Of a DNA stretch of 64,000 nt, positions 43,901 through 53,176 are shown piece by piece. Each line of letters starts with the position of its first letter. Position 1 is the stretch's first letter. The notes under the pieces are model-generated. The model had not been told where the DNA came from, made no database searches, and saw only the letters and a list, made by a program, of their open reading frames with translations. Source of the DNA: Gammaproteobacteria bacterium (GTDB lineage: Bacteria; Pseudomonadota; Gammaproteobacteria; Acidiferrobacterales; Sulfurifustaceae); contig JACQFZ010000068.1 of assembly GCA_016199745.1 (NCBI GenBank), positions 39,278 to 103,277 on the forward strand. The letters are read 5' to 3'. The position numbers and the translations under genes are program-made.

Positions 43901-46438
43901 ATGGGCACATCGGGTTCCCAGATCGAGACCGCTATAACCGGTGCAATACCGGTTTCCAACGACTGGCGACTATTGTCGACCGCCGCCGACGCCATCGCCG
44001 CCCCGTCTGAGCTTCCTACGGAGGCGTCGTCTTGGATCGCGGCGCCGGTGCCGGGTACGGCAGCGCAGGCGTTGCAACTCGCCGGGCAGTGGCATCTCGA
44101 CCAGTACTTCGACTTCGATGCGCACGATTGGTGGTACCGCTGCACATTTGCCGGTCGTGCGGTCGATGCGAGCGTGCACCGTTGGCTCAGCTTCGAAGGG
44201 CTGGCGACCTTGGCCGAGGTATGGCTCAACGGTCAATCGATTCTCACGTCGGACAACATGTTTCAGCGCCACGTCATCGATGTTAGCGCGCTGCTGCGTG
44301 ACAACAACGAGTTAGTCGTCGTTTTCCGCGCGTTGTCGCCGGCGTTGGCGCGACCACGGGCACGTCCGCGCTGGAAAACTAAATTAGTCGTTCAGCAGCA
44401 GCTGCGCTGGTTCCGCACGACGTTGTTGGGTCGGATTCCCGGCTGGTCGCCACCGGTTGCACCGGTAGGTCCGTGGCGCGGCGTTACGATAGAGCATCGG
44501 CGGCCGGAAACGCCGACCGCTATCGATGTGCGGTCGTATCTCGACGATAGCACCGGCGTCGTCGAGTTCAGTTGCCATTTGGCGTTATCGGCGGAAATAT
44601 CGGTGACCGCCGAATTAACGGTAGGCGACGCTTCCGGTCCGTTGCACGTCGAGCGTGACGCGTCGGGATATCGCATCGTCGGCAGCGTACGAGTCGCGAA
44701 TCCCTCGTTGTGGTGGCCGCATACCCATGGCATTCCGCAGTTGCATCCTTGCAGTGCTCGTATCGTCGTCAATGGAACTGCCGTGGCGATCGATTGTGGT
44801 TCTGTCGGCTTCCGGCGGATCGACGTGCGGAACGACAATGGCGACTTCGAGCTGCGCGTGAACGGCGTGCCGATTTTTTGTCGCGGCGCTTGCTGGACCG
44901 TGAGCGATATTGTCTCGCTGGCCGGCACGGCGGCGACGCTGTCGCACAGCTTACGGTTAATGCAGTGGGCCGGTGCCAATATGTTGCGTATCGGCGGCAC
45001 CATGCTGTACGAAGATTCGAGCTTTTATCGTCTGTGTGATCAACTGGGCATTCTGGTTTGGCAAGATTTTATGTTCGCCAACATGGACTACCCGGTGGAC
45101 GATGCTGCATTTCAGACCTCAGTGCGCACGGAAGTCACGCAACAATTGCAGCGCTTACGCCGGCATACCTGTGTTGCAGTCTATTGCGGTAACAGCGAAG
45201 TCGAGCAACAGGCGGCGATGCTCGGAATTGCGCGCGATGCTTGGCGCAGTCCGTTGTTCTCGCAGATTCTGCCGGAGTTGTGCGAGCGCTGGCATCCAGG
45301 CACGCCATATGTCGCATCGACGCCGAGTGGCGGCACACTGCCGTTCCACGTCGGCACCGGCATCACGCATTACTACGGTGTCGGCGCTTATCTACGACCG
45401 GTATCGGAAGTGCGGCGCGCCAAGGTTCGGTTTACACCGGAATGTCTTGGTTTCGCCAATGTCCCGGAGAAACAAACCATTGATTTGCTAATGGACGGCG
45501 CCACCCCGGTAACGCACGATCCGCGCTGGAAACGGCGCACGCCGCGCGATACCGGCGCCGGCTGGGACTTCGAAGATGTGCGTGACCATTATTTGGCGCA
45601 ACTGTTTGCGACCGATCCAGTGCGTTTGCGTTGTTTCGACCCGGACCGTTATTTGGCGCTCGCACGCGTTACCACCGGCGAGATGATGTCGCAGGTGTTT
45701 TCCGAATGGCGTAGCGCTTATAACTCATGCCATGGTGCGCTCGTCTGGTTCCTAAAGGATTTATGGCCAGGCGCCGGCTGGGGCATTTTGGACAGTTGCG
45801 GAATACCTAAAGCCTGTTTCTACTATTTGCGACGCGCGTGGCAACCGCAGACGGTGCTGTTAACCGACGAACTCCTGGACGGTGTGCATGCACATGTCAT
45901 CAACGAGAGCGATCGTGTGCTGACCGGAACCCTAGAATTGATGCTACTGCGAGATGAGCGGGTCGTAACAGCACGCGCTAAAACCGCGTGTCATATCGCG
46001 CCGCGTTCGAAAGCGGCATTCGCGGCGGATGCCTTGTTCGACGGCTTTTACGACACCTCGTACGTGTACCGCTTTGGGCCGCCGAAGCATGATGTCGTGA
46101 TTGCCACCTTGCTGGACGAGCAGGGCGGTGTTATCGCCGAGGCGTTTCACTTTCCGGGAGCGAGCGAGCCTGAGCGGCGCGGCGCTACCGTCTCGGCCGA
46201 AGCGCGCCGCGTCGGTGACAACGCTTACGAAGTAATGCTGACCAGCGATCGGTTTTTGTACGCCGTGCACTTCGACAGCAAAGGGTTCGTCGCCGACGAC
46301 AATTATTTTCATCTGCCGCCTGATCGGAAGAAGGTGGTCAAATTGCAAAGCGTTGCCGGCGATACAGCGAAGCTTCGGGGCTATGTCGAGGCGCTGAATC
46401 TCGAAGAAGCCGTGCGTATCGTCGTCAAAGATGCATGA
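43901..46438 (+). CDS. Glycoside hydrolase family 2 (beta-mannosidase-like)
   Basis: This 845-residue protein has the family 2 order: sugar-binding domain (WWYRCTFAGRAVDASVHRWL, FEGLATLAEVWLNGQSIL), Ig-like domain, then a TIM barrel (VNGVPIFCRGACW, YCGNSEVEQQ with E433 as likely acid/base, TPECLGFANVP with E514 as likely nucleophile). Substrate cannot be read from sequence, but the GNSE and PECLGF contexts are closest to beta-mannosidases and related exo-enzymes. There is no signal peptide, so it is cytoplasmic. It is unusual as a member of a carrier-protein operon and could act on a glycosylated intermediate. The next gene overlaps its stop. Confidence 0.85.
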   Translation: MGTSGSQIETAITGAIPVSNDWRLLSTAADAIAAPSELPTEASSWIAAPVPGTAAQALQLAGQWHLDQYFDFDAHDWWYRCTFAGRAVDASVHRWLSFEGLATLAEVWLNGQSILTSDNMFQRHVIDVSALLRDNNELVVVFRALSPALARPRARPRWKTKLVVQQQLRWFRTTLLGRIPGWSPPVAPVGPWRGVTIEHRRPETPTAIDVRSYLDDSTGVVEFSCHLALSAEISVTAELTVGDASGPLHVERDASGYRIVGSVRVANPSLWWPHTHGIPQLHPCSARIVVNGTAVAIDCGSVGFRRIDVRNDNGDFELRVNGVPIFCRGACWTVSDIVSLAGTAATLSHSLRLMQWAGANMLRIGGTMLYEDSSFYRLCDQLGILVWQDFMFANMDYPVDDAAFQTSVRTEVTQQLQRLRRHTCVAVYCGNSEVEQQAAMLGIARDAWRSPLFSQILPELCERWHPGTPYVASTPSGGTLPFHVGTGITHYYGVGAYLRPVSEVRRAKVRFTPECLGFANVPEKQTIDLLMDGATPVTHDPRWKRRTPRDTGAGWDFEDVRDHYLAQLFATDPVRLRCFDPDRYLALARVTTGEMMSQVFSEWRSAYNSCHGALVWFLKDLWPGAGWGILDSCGIPKACFYYLRRAWQPQTVLLTDELLDGVHAHVINESDRVLTGTLELMLLRDERVVTARAKTACHIAPRSKAAFAADALFDGFYDTSYVYRFGPPKHDVVIATLLDEQGGVIAEAFHFPGASEPERRGATVSAEARRVGDNAYEVMLTSDRFLYAVHFDSKGFVADDNYFHLPPDRKKVVKLQSVAGDTAKLRGYVEALNLEEAVRIVVKDA

Positions 46439-48285
46439 GCCTAGTTCCGTTCGATACCAACGGTCAGACTGCCGGTAACAGTGCGCTCGGTGCCGCGTCG
46501 GCGTCGGCGCTGACCCGTGCACCGCTTTATTTCGGCCCAGCGGAGCGCTCACTGTTCGGTTGGTACCACGCCCCGGCAGGCGTTGCGCCACGCAAGCTGG
46601 CGATCGTTATATGCCCACCGCTCGGCAATGAATATATGAGCTCGCATCGATCGCTACGGCACTTGGCCGATCGACTCGCGACTGCCGGTATACCGGCGCT
46701 TCGTTTCGATTATCACGGTACCGGCGACTCCATGGGCAGCTCCGAGGATCCGGGTCGCGTCGCTGCCTGGCTCGACAGCATTCAAGAAGCGGTGCAGACG
46801 TTGCGCGCCGCCTCTGGTTGCGCGCATATTGGTTTAATCGGCCTGCGCATGGGAGCAACGCTGGCCGCCATCGCCTCGCAGCAAATCGCCTTATCGTGCT
46901 TAGTATTGTGGGCGCCATGTGTGCGCGGACGCACCTATATCCGTGAGCTTAAGGCGTTGCATGTCGCCGGCGATACGCCGGGCATGGTGTTGCTCGAGTC
47001 AGCGGACCTCGAGGCCGGCGGCTTTGTCACGACCGCGGAAACCCAACGCGATATTGCACCGATTAATCTTGAAGAGACGCCGCCGACGGCACGGCGAGTG
47101 TTGCTCGTCGCGCGCGATGATATGGCCGCAGACACGCGCGTGCGCGATAAATGGTCGGCGACCGGATTGTCTATCGAGCAACGCGTGTTGCCGGGTTATC
47201 TTCGGATGTTCGCATCGCCGCACGATACGATCGTGCCGCAGACAGCAATTGCCGAGATCGTCGAATGGTTGGTGGCTGCTGCAGATAGCAACACCGAGGC
47301 GTCGACCGGCCACCGGGCGGAGCCGCGTGCGCTCGCTGGCGGTGCGCGCCAGCTCGTCGTCGGCGAGATTCGTGAATCGATCGTGCGCTTCGGCCCGGCG
47401 AGCACGCTTTTCGGAATACTGAGCGAACCGCTGACAGGTAATAGCGCTGCGCCAACGATTTTATTGCCCAATGCCGGATCGACGCATCACGTTGGCTCTA
47501 ACAATCTCTATGTCATTCTGGCGCGAACGTTGACACGAGCCGGCTTTCGTTGCCTGCGTTTCGATTTTCCTGGATTGGGCGATAGCGTTATCGATAACGT
47601 CGACGCGGAAAATAACCCGTATGTTGCCGATGCCAGCGATGTCATCGATATGGCAATGCAAACCGTCGCGCCACGCGCCGGCGCGGCGTCGTTTGTTATC
47701 ATGGGCCTGTGCTCCGGTGCGCATGCAGCGTTTCATGCCGGCTTAGAGTTGGCTGAGCGGCCGATCGTGGAATGCGTGCTAATCAATCCACTGACCTTTT
47801 ATTACAAGCCGGGCATGTCGCTCGAAGCGCCGGCGTTGCAGCAGTACGAAACTTGGCAGCGCTACATGCGCGCGCTGCGCAACCCGCGCAGTTGGGTGAA
47901 ATTGCTGCGCAAAGATACCGATTTCGCCGGTATATTCATGACCGTCTTCCGGCGAATGCTCGCGGTTATCGGCAGCAAAATAAAATCGCGAAAATCTAGC
48001 AACGACACGAACAGTGCCGTTGCGACCGACGATCTCAAGGCGGATATCGGCAAGTTAATTAAAGCGGGCCGCAAGCTGACGTTCGTGTTTTCGCGCTTCG
48101 ATCCAGGATACGACTTATTAATGTTCGGCGCCGCCGGCGCCGTTAAGCGCTTTCGTCGGCGTGGGTTCATCAAGTTGTGGCGCATCGATAAAACTAATCA
48201 TACGTTTAATACCCGTGCTCCACGACGTCAGGTGGTAGAGTTACTACGAGATCACTTGGTAGGGCACTATTTACGCAAACGTTGA
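46435..48285 (+). CDS. Tandem alpha/beta hydrolase with altered nucleophiles
   Basis: This 616-residue protein has two alpha/beta hydrolase domains in one chain. Domain 1 (about 40-285) has LAIVICPPLGNEYMSSHRSL, ALRFDYHGTGDSMGSSEDP and the elbow GLRMGATLA, where Arg replaces the usual Ser of GxSxG. Domain 2 (about 300-616) has TILLPNAGSTHHVGSNNLYV, LRFDFPGLGDS, the elbow GLCSGAHAA with Cys at the nucleophile position, an acid in FSRFDPGYDLL and a His in KTNHTFN. Domain 2 may be a Cys-type thioesterase or acyltransferase; domain 1 may be inactive. It overlaps the GH2 stop (ATGA). Confidence 0.85.
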   Translation: MSLVPFDTNGQTAGNSALGAASASALTRAPLYFGPAERSLFGWYHAPAGVAPRKLAIVICPPLGNEYMSSHRSLRHLADRLATAGIPALRFDYHGTGDSMGSSEDPGRVAAWLDSIQEAVQTLRAASGCAHIGLIGLRMGATLAAIASQQIALSCLVLWAPCVRGRTYIRELKALHVAGDTPGMVLLESADLEAGGFVTTAETQRDIAPINLEETPPTARRVLLVARDDMAADTRVRDKWSATGLSIEQRVLPGYLRMFASPHDTIVPQTAIAEIVEWLVAAADSNTEASTGHRAEPRALAGGARQLVVGEIRESIVRFGPASTLFGILSEPLTGNSAAPTILLPNAGSTHHVGSNNLYVILARTLTRAGFRCLRFDFPGLGDSVIDNVDAENNPYVADASDVIDMAMQTVAPRAGAASFVIMGLCSGAHAAFHAGLELAERPIVECVLINPLTFYYKPGMSLEAPALQQYETWQRYMRALRNPRSWVKLLRKDTDFAGIFMTVFRRMLAVIGSKIKSRKSSNDTNSAVATDDLKADIGKLIKAGRKLTFVFSRFDPGYDLLMFGAAGAVKRFRRRGFIKLWRIDKTNHTFNTRAPRRQVVELLRDHLVGHYLRKR

Positions 48286-48318
48286 AGTGGCGGGAAGCGG
48301 GTTTCGGTCAAAAATAAC

Positions 48319-49509
48319 ATGTCAGTATTTCCATCGGTGCCTAACACATCTGCGGTCGCGCAAGCGAATTCCGCCGTCTCGGCCATAGAACCGGCCACGT
48401 TGTCGCAACGCCTGCCGGCGCTCGACGGTCTACGCGGTCTCGCTATTTTAATGGTGGTCATGCACAACTTGAGTCCGTTGTCGCAGCCGCATGGCGCCGT
48501 GTCGTATCTGCTCGCGGTGTGGCTGGACCATGGCTGGATTGGCGTACCGTTGTTCTTTGCGCTCAGCGGTTTTCTCATTACCGGCATTTTGCTCGATACG
48601 CGTGCGGCACCGAATTATTTCAAGTCGTTCTTCGCACGGCGCGCGCTACGAATTTTCCCGCTTTATTACGCAACGTTGTTTGTCATGTTCGTGGTATTGC
48701 CGATATTTAATCTTTGGCATCGCATCTCGCCGAGCGAGCTCTGGTCGGTAGTGTACTTGTCGAATTGGGTACAGCCGTTTCACCCGCGCGAATTCTCGTT
48801 GCCGCATTTTTGGTCGCTGGCGGTCGAGGAACAGTTCTATTTGCTATGGCCGTTCGTGGTGTATCGGTTAGGGACCCGTCAGGTATTGAAGCTAAGTCTG
48901 ATTGTTGCCGCGCTGGCGCTCGTTATCCGGCTCGTTTTGCTGTACGCCGGGTTCTCGCACGATGCGCTGTATCAGTTTTCCGTGTGTCGCATGGACGCGC
49001 TCGCGCTCGGCGCCGCCGCCGCCGCGGCGTTACGCTTGCCGGTATGGCGTGAACGGCTGGTGGGGCGGCAACAGCAACTGCTTTGGGTCTGCATCGCCGT
49101 GCTGGCGCTCGGGGCGCCGCTTAGTCACCTCTACCAACAATTTGGCTTTTTGCCGCAGTCTATCGGCTACACGTTCATCGCCATCGGTTCATGCTTGCTG
49201 GTGCTGACCGCCGCCTGCGCCGACCTGAGTGGTGCCGCTGGCTGGTGGTCGAGGTTGTTGCGCAACACTTTATTGCGCCGATTGGCACTTTATAGTTATG
49301 CGATGTATGTGTTGCATATCCCACTACAAGAAATCATTGCTCGGCCGCTGGCGCGCGCGTATGGCTGGGAGAATCATTCCAGTTTGTGGGGGACGTTGAT
49401 CTATATCGTCGCCGGCACCGTCGTGTCTTATTGTGTCGCTGCGCTTTCGTACCATGCTTTCGAAAGGCACTTCCTCCGCCTGAAGCGCTATTTTGCCGCC
49501 GCCAACTAA
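48319..49509 (+). CDS. Membrane acyltransferase (acyltransferase 3 family)
   Basis: This 396-residue protein of the OatA/WecH type has about ten membrane segments. The hallmark RLPALDGLRGLAILMVVMHN holds the conserved His; FFALSGFLITGILLDTR and LPHFWSLAVEEQFYLLWPF are the other typical blocks. Such enzymes move acetyl or other acyl groups to sugars at the membrane. As the last gene of the carrier-protein operon it may transfer the finished acyl or aminoacyl group onto an exported saccharide (inference). Confidence 0.9.
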   Translation: MSVFPSVPNTSAVAQANSAVSAIEPATLSQRLPALDGLRGLAILMVVMHNLSPLSQPHGAVSYLLAVWLDHGWIGVPLFFALSGFLITGILLDTRAAPNYFKSFFARRALRIFPLYYATLFVMFVVLPIFNLWHRISPSELWSVVYLSNWVQPFHPREFSLPHFWSLAVEEQFYLLWPFVVYRLGTRQVLKLSLIVAALALVIRLVLLYAGFSHDALYQFSVCRMDALALGAAAAAALRLPVWRERLVGRQQQLLWVCIAVLALGAPLSHLYQQFGFLPQSIGYTFIAIGSCLLVLTAACADLSGAAGWWSRLLRNTLLRRLALYSYAMYVLHIPLQEIIARPLARAYGWENHSSLWGTLIYIVAGTVVSYCVAALSYHAFERHFLRLKRYFAAAN

Positions 49510-49632
49510 GGCCGTGGTGCGATCGACCGGATAACGATGGATTACAGTGTCCCTCGAAGCCGCAACCTGCGGTACTCTTCGATTCCTGGCGAGTTTCTAC
49601 AACCTAACTAAGTCGATCGAAAGGGGATAACG

Positions 49633-50463
49633 ATGTTCAGGCAAGGTGGTGCCGTTCTTGTTGCAGTCGTCATGATGAGTAGCTGTGTCACGAAGGGTAC
49701 CTACGAGAAGCTGGAAACGGAAAAGAATCAGGAGATCGCGCAGTTACAAACCGAGCGGTCGGAGCTTGAAAAGCAGATCGCCCAGCTCGAGTCGGAGCGC
49801 ACCGAGTTGCAGTTGCAGAAGACGTCGCTGGAACGGGAGCAGGTGGAATTGCAGACGGAAGTGGGCTTGCTGGGTCAGCAGCACAAATCGCTCGAGCAGC
49901 AGCAGTCGGATTTGCAAAAGCAGATCGAGTCGCTGCAACAGCAAAAGGCACAGTTGCAAACGTCGAGCGAAGATACGCAAGTGCAGTACGACGCGCTATT
50001 GCACGATTTGGCCGAGGAAGTGAAGCAAGGTCAGCTCGAGGTTAAACAATACAAGAACATGTTGACCGTCGACGTACCGGAGCAGCTATTTTTCGATGCG
50101 GGGCAGGCGAGTCTGAAAGCCTCCGGCAAGAAGGTGCTGAAGAAGGTCGGCGACACGTTAAAAGCGTACGACGGCAAGGTGATTCGCGTCGTCGGTCACA
50201 CCGACGACGCGTCGATCGCCAAGACTAAAAAAGTATTTCCGTCCAGTTGGGAATTATCGACCGCGCGAGCGACGACGGTCGTCCGGTACTTGCAAGAAAA
50301 GGTCGGTGTTCCCCCGGAACGATTGATTGCCTCCGGTCGCGCGGAGTATGCGCCGGTTGATGCTATCGGTGCCGCCGCCGGCCACAAGCAAAACCGCCGC
50401 ATTGAGATTACGTTGATCGATCAGGCATTAGTGCAAGAAGGCACAGCCCCTATCGCCCATTGA
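49633..50463 (+). CDS. OmpA-like lipoprotein with a long coiled coil
   Basis: This 276-residue protein has AAGGGGA as ribosome-binding site. The signal peptide ends in a lipobox (VVMMSSCVTKG), placing it in the outer membrane. Residues about 28-125 are a Gln/Glu/Leu-rich coiled coil (EIAQLQTERSELEKQIAQLE). The C-terminal OmpA domain (QLFFDAGQASLKASGKKVL, VVGHTDDASIAKTKK, NRRIEITLIDQ) should bind peptidoglycan. It probably spans from outer membrane to cell wall. Confidence 0.88.
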   Translation: MFRQGGAVLVAVVMMSSCVTKGTYEKLETEKNQEIAQLQTERSELEKQIAQLESERTELQLQKTSLEREQVELQTEVGLLGQQHKSLEQQQSDLQKQIESLQQQKAQLQTSSEDTQVQYDALLHDLAEEVKQGQLEVKQYKNMLTVDVPEQLFFDAGQASLKASGKKVLKKVGDTLKAYDGKVIRVVGHTDDASIAKTKKVFPSSWELSTARATTVVRYLQEKVGVPPERLIASGRAEYAPVDAIGAAAGHKQNRRIEITLIDQALVQEGTAPIAH

Positions 50464-50473
50464 GCAGGCGGCG

Positions 50474-50719
50474 CATCACGCTTACCACGTTGTCGCCGAT
50501 TCCGCCGCCACCGGCGACCATGCACCTCACTGTAAGCTCGGTTTCTGCTGGTTTTGCCAAACAGCGCAGGTGTTTGCGCCGCGTTTGTCGGTGCCGGTCC
50601 GGCAATGGTATGCCGTTGCGGGATATGCCGAGATCATTCCCATTGCCGATGCGGCGCTGTACTCGCCGCTGACGGTATTGACGGAACTTAACCCAGGCGG
50701 TCCTCCGAAACTGGTTTGA
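50474..50719 (+). pseudogene. Cys/His-rich gene remnant (DUF2946-like C-terminus)
   Basis: The frame that begins with cat at 50474 is open from 50432 to a stop at 50717-50719 but has no start codon. Its product has DHAPHCKLGFCWFCQTAQV, then APRLSVPVRQWYAVAGYAE and a Pro-rich end (LNPGGPPKLV). This resembles the C-terminal Cys/His segment of small DUF2946-type membrane proteins linked to copper. The N-terminal half is missing and the fragment abuts the OmpA stop, so I read it as a 5'-truncated remnant. The family call is tentative. Confidence 0.45.
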
Positions 50720-51001
50720 TGTCGTCGTTGTACGCTGCGATCAAGGTAGCGACACTGACGCGATCCAGTTAATGTGGCGTTGATCCTGCCATTTTGCCAA
50801 CAATCACCTTAAATACTTACTTTTGGCACCGATCGAATCCGCTTTTGAAAAGCTCGATTCGCATACATAATAGAAAGGAGAGGTAGTCGTCAGAACTACT
50901 GCCTCGTTGGAGAGTCTACGCGTTAACGCTTAGTACTTCCGATAGTAAGACGTGCGCAAACTGCCGCGCTCGACAGCACCTAACGATAGGAGGCTGTGCT
51001 T
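50720..51001. promoter_or_regulatory. Promoter and leader region of the GGDEF-EAL gene
   Basis: TTGAAA (50845-50850) with CATAAT (50866-50871, 15-bp spacer) or TAATAG (17-bp spacer) is the best promoter candidate. The leader of about 125 bases contains GTAGT-N7-ACTAC and the palindrome GCGTTAACGC, so the transcript is structured. I tested it against the c-di-GMP riboswitch consensus by eye and saw no match. Confidence 0.3.
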
Positions 51002-53176
51002 GTGAGGACTCGCGAGATCCGAGCCTCGATGCTTCTATTCCGAGCACGTCTCCTCGTACTCGCTAAAATCACCTTCCCTTATGTCGTCGCCATTGCAGCG
51101 GTCGGCATCGTTACAACTATTTTTATTTCCATGTACAGCTTGATCCGCGATACCCCGGGAAGTTATGCCATGTCCGGCGTTATCGTAGTAACGCTGCTGG
51201 CTGCACAGTGGGGCACTTGGCCGGCGGCACTTGCCGCGTCGTTGATCAGCGTAATTTTTGCTTTCTTCTGTCTGCAGTCTTTTTTTACGGTTGAATTCGA
51301 CCAAATAGGCGCATGGGCGTTGTGGCTGTCGTCGGCTATTGCGTTACTGGCCATCGCGTTTATTGTCGGCCAGCTATCGGCGGAAGTTCGATTCCGCGCG
51401 GCTGAAATCGACCTGCATCGACGAGAGGTGGACCGGCTTCGTCTTGGATCGATCGACCGAGCGCGCACACTGACGCCTACAGCCGCCCATGCGGAATTGT
51501 CCGACACAGATTCGAAACCCGCGAACGTACCTTTGACAAATGCGATCCCCGATGGATCGCTCATTGCCCGTACGCTGATAACGGCTTGGTTCACGGCAGC
51601 GTTGATGACCGCCTTTGAGGCGATGAAACAAGTCATTTCGCCCGATATAACGATTTGGCAATCGCACGGCATCACCATTATTTTTACGATCGTCCTCGCC
51701 ATTGCGGTAGCGGTTTTCATCGGTCGCCAACTGAAATCGCTCAACGTTAAATTGCGAGAGTTAAACGCCGAACTTTGGGACCGGAACCAAGACTTGCTTA
51801 GGGAAATACGGGAGCGACGGACGGCCGAAGCGCGGATTCAGCATATTGCCCACCACGACATTCTTACCGGTTTGCCCAATCGGGCGTTGCTGGAAGATCG
51901 GGTCAACCATGCCATTGCCCATGCGCAGCGCAATCGACAGCTGGTCGCGGTGCTGTTTATCGATCTCGACGACTTCAAGCGCATCAACGATTCGCTCGGG
52001 CATCAAGTCGGCGATCGGCTTTTGCAGATGGTGGCGATCCGATTGCAGCAATGTCTGCGTAAAGACGACAGTGTCGCTCGCTTAGGTGGCGACGAGTTCG
52101 TGATTACGTTGTCGGCAGTGGCGGAAACTTTCGACGCCGCGAAGGCGGCAAAAAAGGCGTTAACCGCGTTACAGCAGGGCTTCGTTGTCGATGGCCGAGA
52201 ATTGCATGTCAGCGGCAGTATCGGCATCAGTTTTTATCCGGCCGACGGAACCGATGCCGAAACCTTGTTACAAGCCGCTGATACGGCGATGTACCACGCC
52301 AAGACGAAGGGCCGCGATAATTTTCAGTTTTTCACGTCGGCGTTGAACGAAACGGCACAACGTCGGCTAATGCTGGCGAACGAATTGCGCGAGGCGCTCG
52401 CGCACAACGAGCTGGTTTTGTATTTTCAACCGCAGGTGGATTTGGCGACCGGCTGTATCTTTTCGGCCGAGGCGTTGCTGCGTTGGCAACGATCGAGCAC
52501 TCGGTTACTGCATTGCAGCGAATTTATCGAGACCGCCGAAGAAACCGGTTTGATTTTACCGATCGGTGAATGGGTGTTGCAGCAAGCTTGTTACCAGCTC
52601 AGTTATTGGCGCAGCGCCGGTTATCCGCACCTGCGAATGGCCGTTAACTTGTCGGCGCGCCAACTCCATCAACCGGACTTTCAAGATCAGATCTCCGACC
52701 TCCTGACTAAGAATCGGCTCAGCGCAACGGCGCTGGAGCTGGAGATTACCGAAAGCATGTTGCTGAAGCCGGCCGAGGAAAACTTGGCGACACTGAAGCG
52801 GTTGCGCGATATGGGCATCCAATTGTCGATCGACGACTTCGGCATGGGCTATTCCAGCCTGGCTTACTTACGACGATTCCCGGTCGACGCACTCAAGATT
52901 GACCGTTCATTTGTTAGTGGCATCTGCGAGGATTCCAACGATGCGGCTATCGTCGTCGCCATTATTGCCATGGCGCAGAGTCTGCACTTGAAGATCGTCG
53001 CCGAAGGCGTCGAGACGTCCCAACAAGCGGGCTTCCTGAGAGAGCACGGCTGTCCGGCCGCGCAAGGCTATTACTACGGTGAACCGGTGTCGGCGGAGCG
53101 CTTTACCGCGTTGCTCGGAAAACAACCGATGGTGACGATGTCGGGATATCACGACGCGCGTTCCGACGGCTATTGA
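51002..53176 (+). CDS. Membrane GGDEF-EAL cyclic-di-GMP protein
   Basis: AGGAGG at 50988-50993 favours the GTG at 51002 (8-base spacing) over the GTG at 50996. The 724-residue protein has about four membrane segments in a DUF4118/MASE-like N-terminus (residues about 15-125), another pair near 190-240 and a linking helix. The GGDEF motif is intact (RLGGDEFVI, 362-366), with an RxxD inhibitory site (RKDD) five residues before it. The EAL domain is also intact (FSAEALLRW at 490-492, ELEITESMLL, SIDDFGMGYSSLAYLRR). Both synthesis and breakdown of c-di-GMP are possible. Its 3' end overlaps the converging pbpC gene by 7 bp. Confidence 0.92.
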   Translation: MRTREIRASMLLFRARLLVLAKITFPYVVAIAAVGIVTTIFISMYSLIRDTPGSYAMSGVIVVTLLAAQWGTWPAALAASLISVIFAFFCLQSFFTVEFDQIGAWALWLSSAIALLAIAFIVGQLSAEVRFRAAEIDLHRREVDRLRLGSIDRARTLTPTAAHAELSDTDSKPANVPLTNAIPDGSLIARTLITAWFTAALMTAFEAMKQVISPDITIWQSHGITIIFTIVLAIAVAVFIGRQLKSLNVKLRELNAELWDRNQDLLREIRERRTAEARIQHIAHHDILTGLPNRALLEDRVNHAIAHAQRNRQLVAVLFIDLDDFKRINDSLGHQVGDRLLQMVAIRLQQCLRKDDSVARLGGDEFVITLSAVAETFDAAKAAKKALTALQQGFVVDGRELHVSGSIGISFYPADGTDAETLLQAADTAMYHAKTKGRDNFQFFTSALNETAQRRLMLANELREALAHNELVLYFQPQVDLATGCIFSAEALLRWQRSSTRLLHCSEFIETAEETGLILPIGEWVLQQACYQLSYWRSAGYPHLRMAVNLSARQLHQPDFQDQISDLLTKNRLSATALELEITESMLLKPAEENLATLKRLRDMGIQLSIDDFGMGYSSLAYLRRFPVDALKIDRSFVSGICEDSNDAAIVVAIIAMAQSLHLKIVAEGVETSQQAGFLREHGCPAAQGYYYGEPVSAERFTALLGKQPMVTMSGYHDARSDGY

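Noticed and set aside
50821..50850. Second sigma-54 promoter (TTGGCACCGATCG) before the GGDEF-EAL gene
   Set aside because: The -24-like TGGCAC is good, but no GC lies at the required 10-bp spacing, so the -12 element is missing.
50872..51001. Cyclic-di-GMP riboswitch in the leader of the GGDEF-EAL gene
   Set aside because: Small stems exist, but the conserved loop and receptor sequences of the known c-di-GMP riboswitch class are not found.
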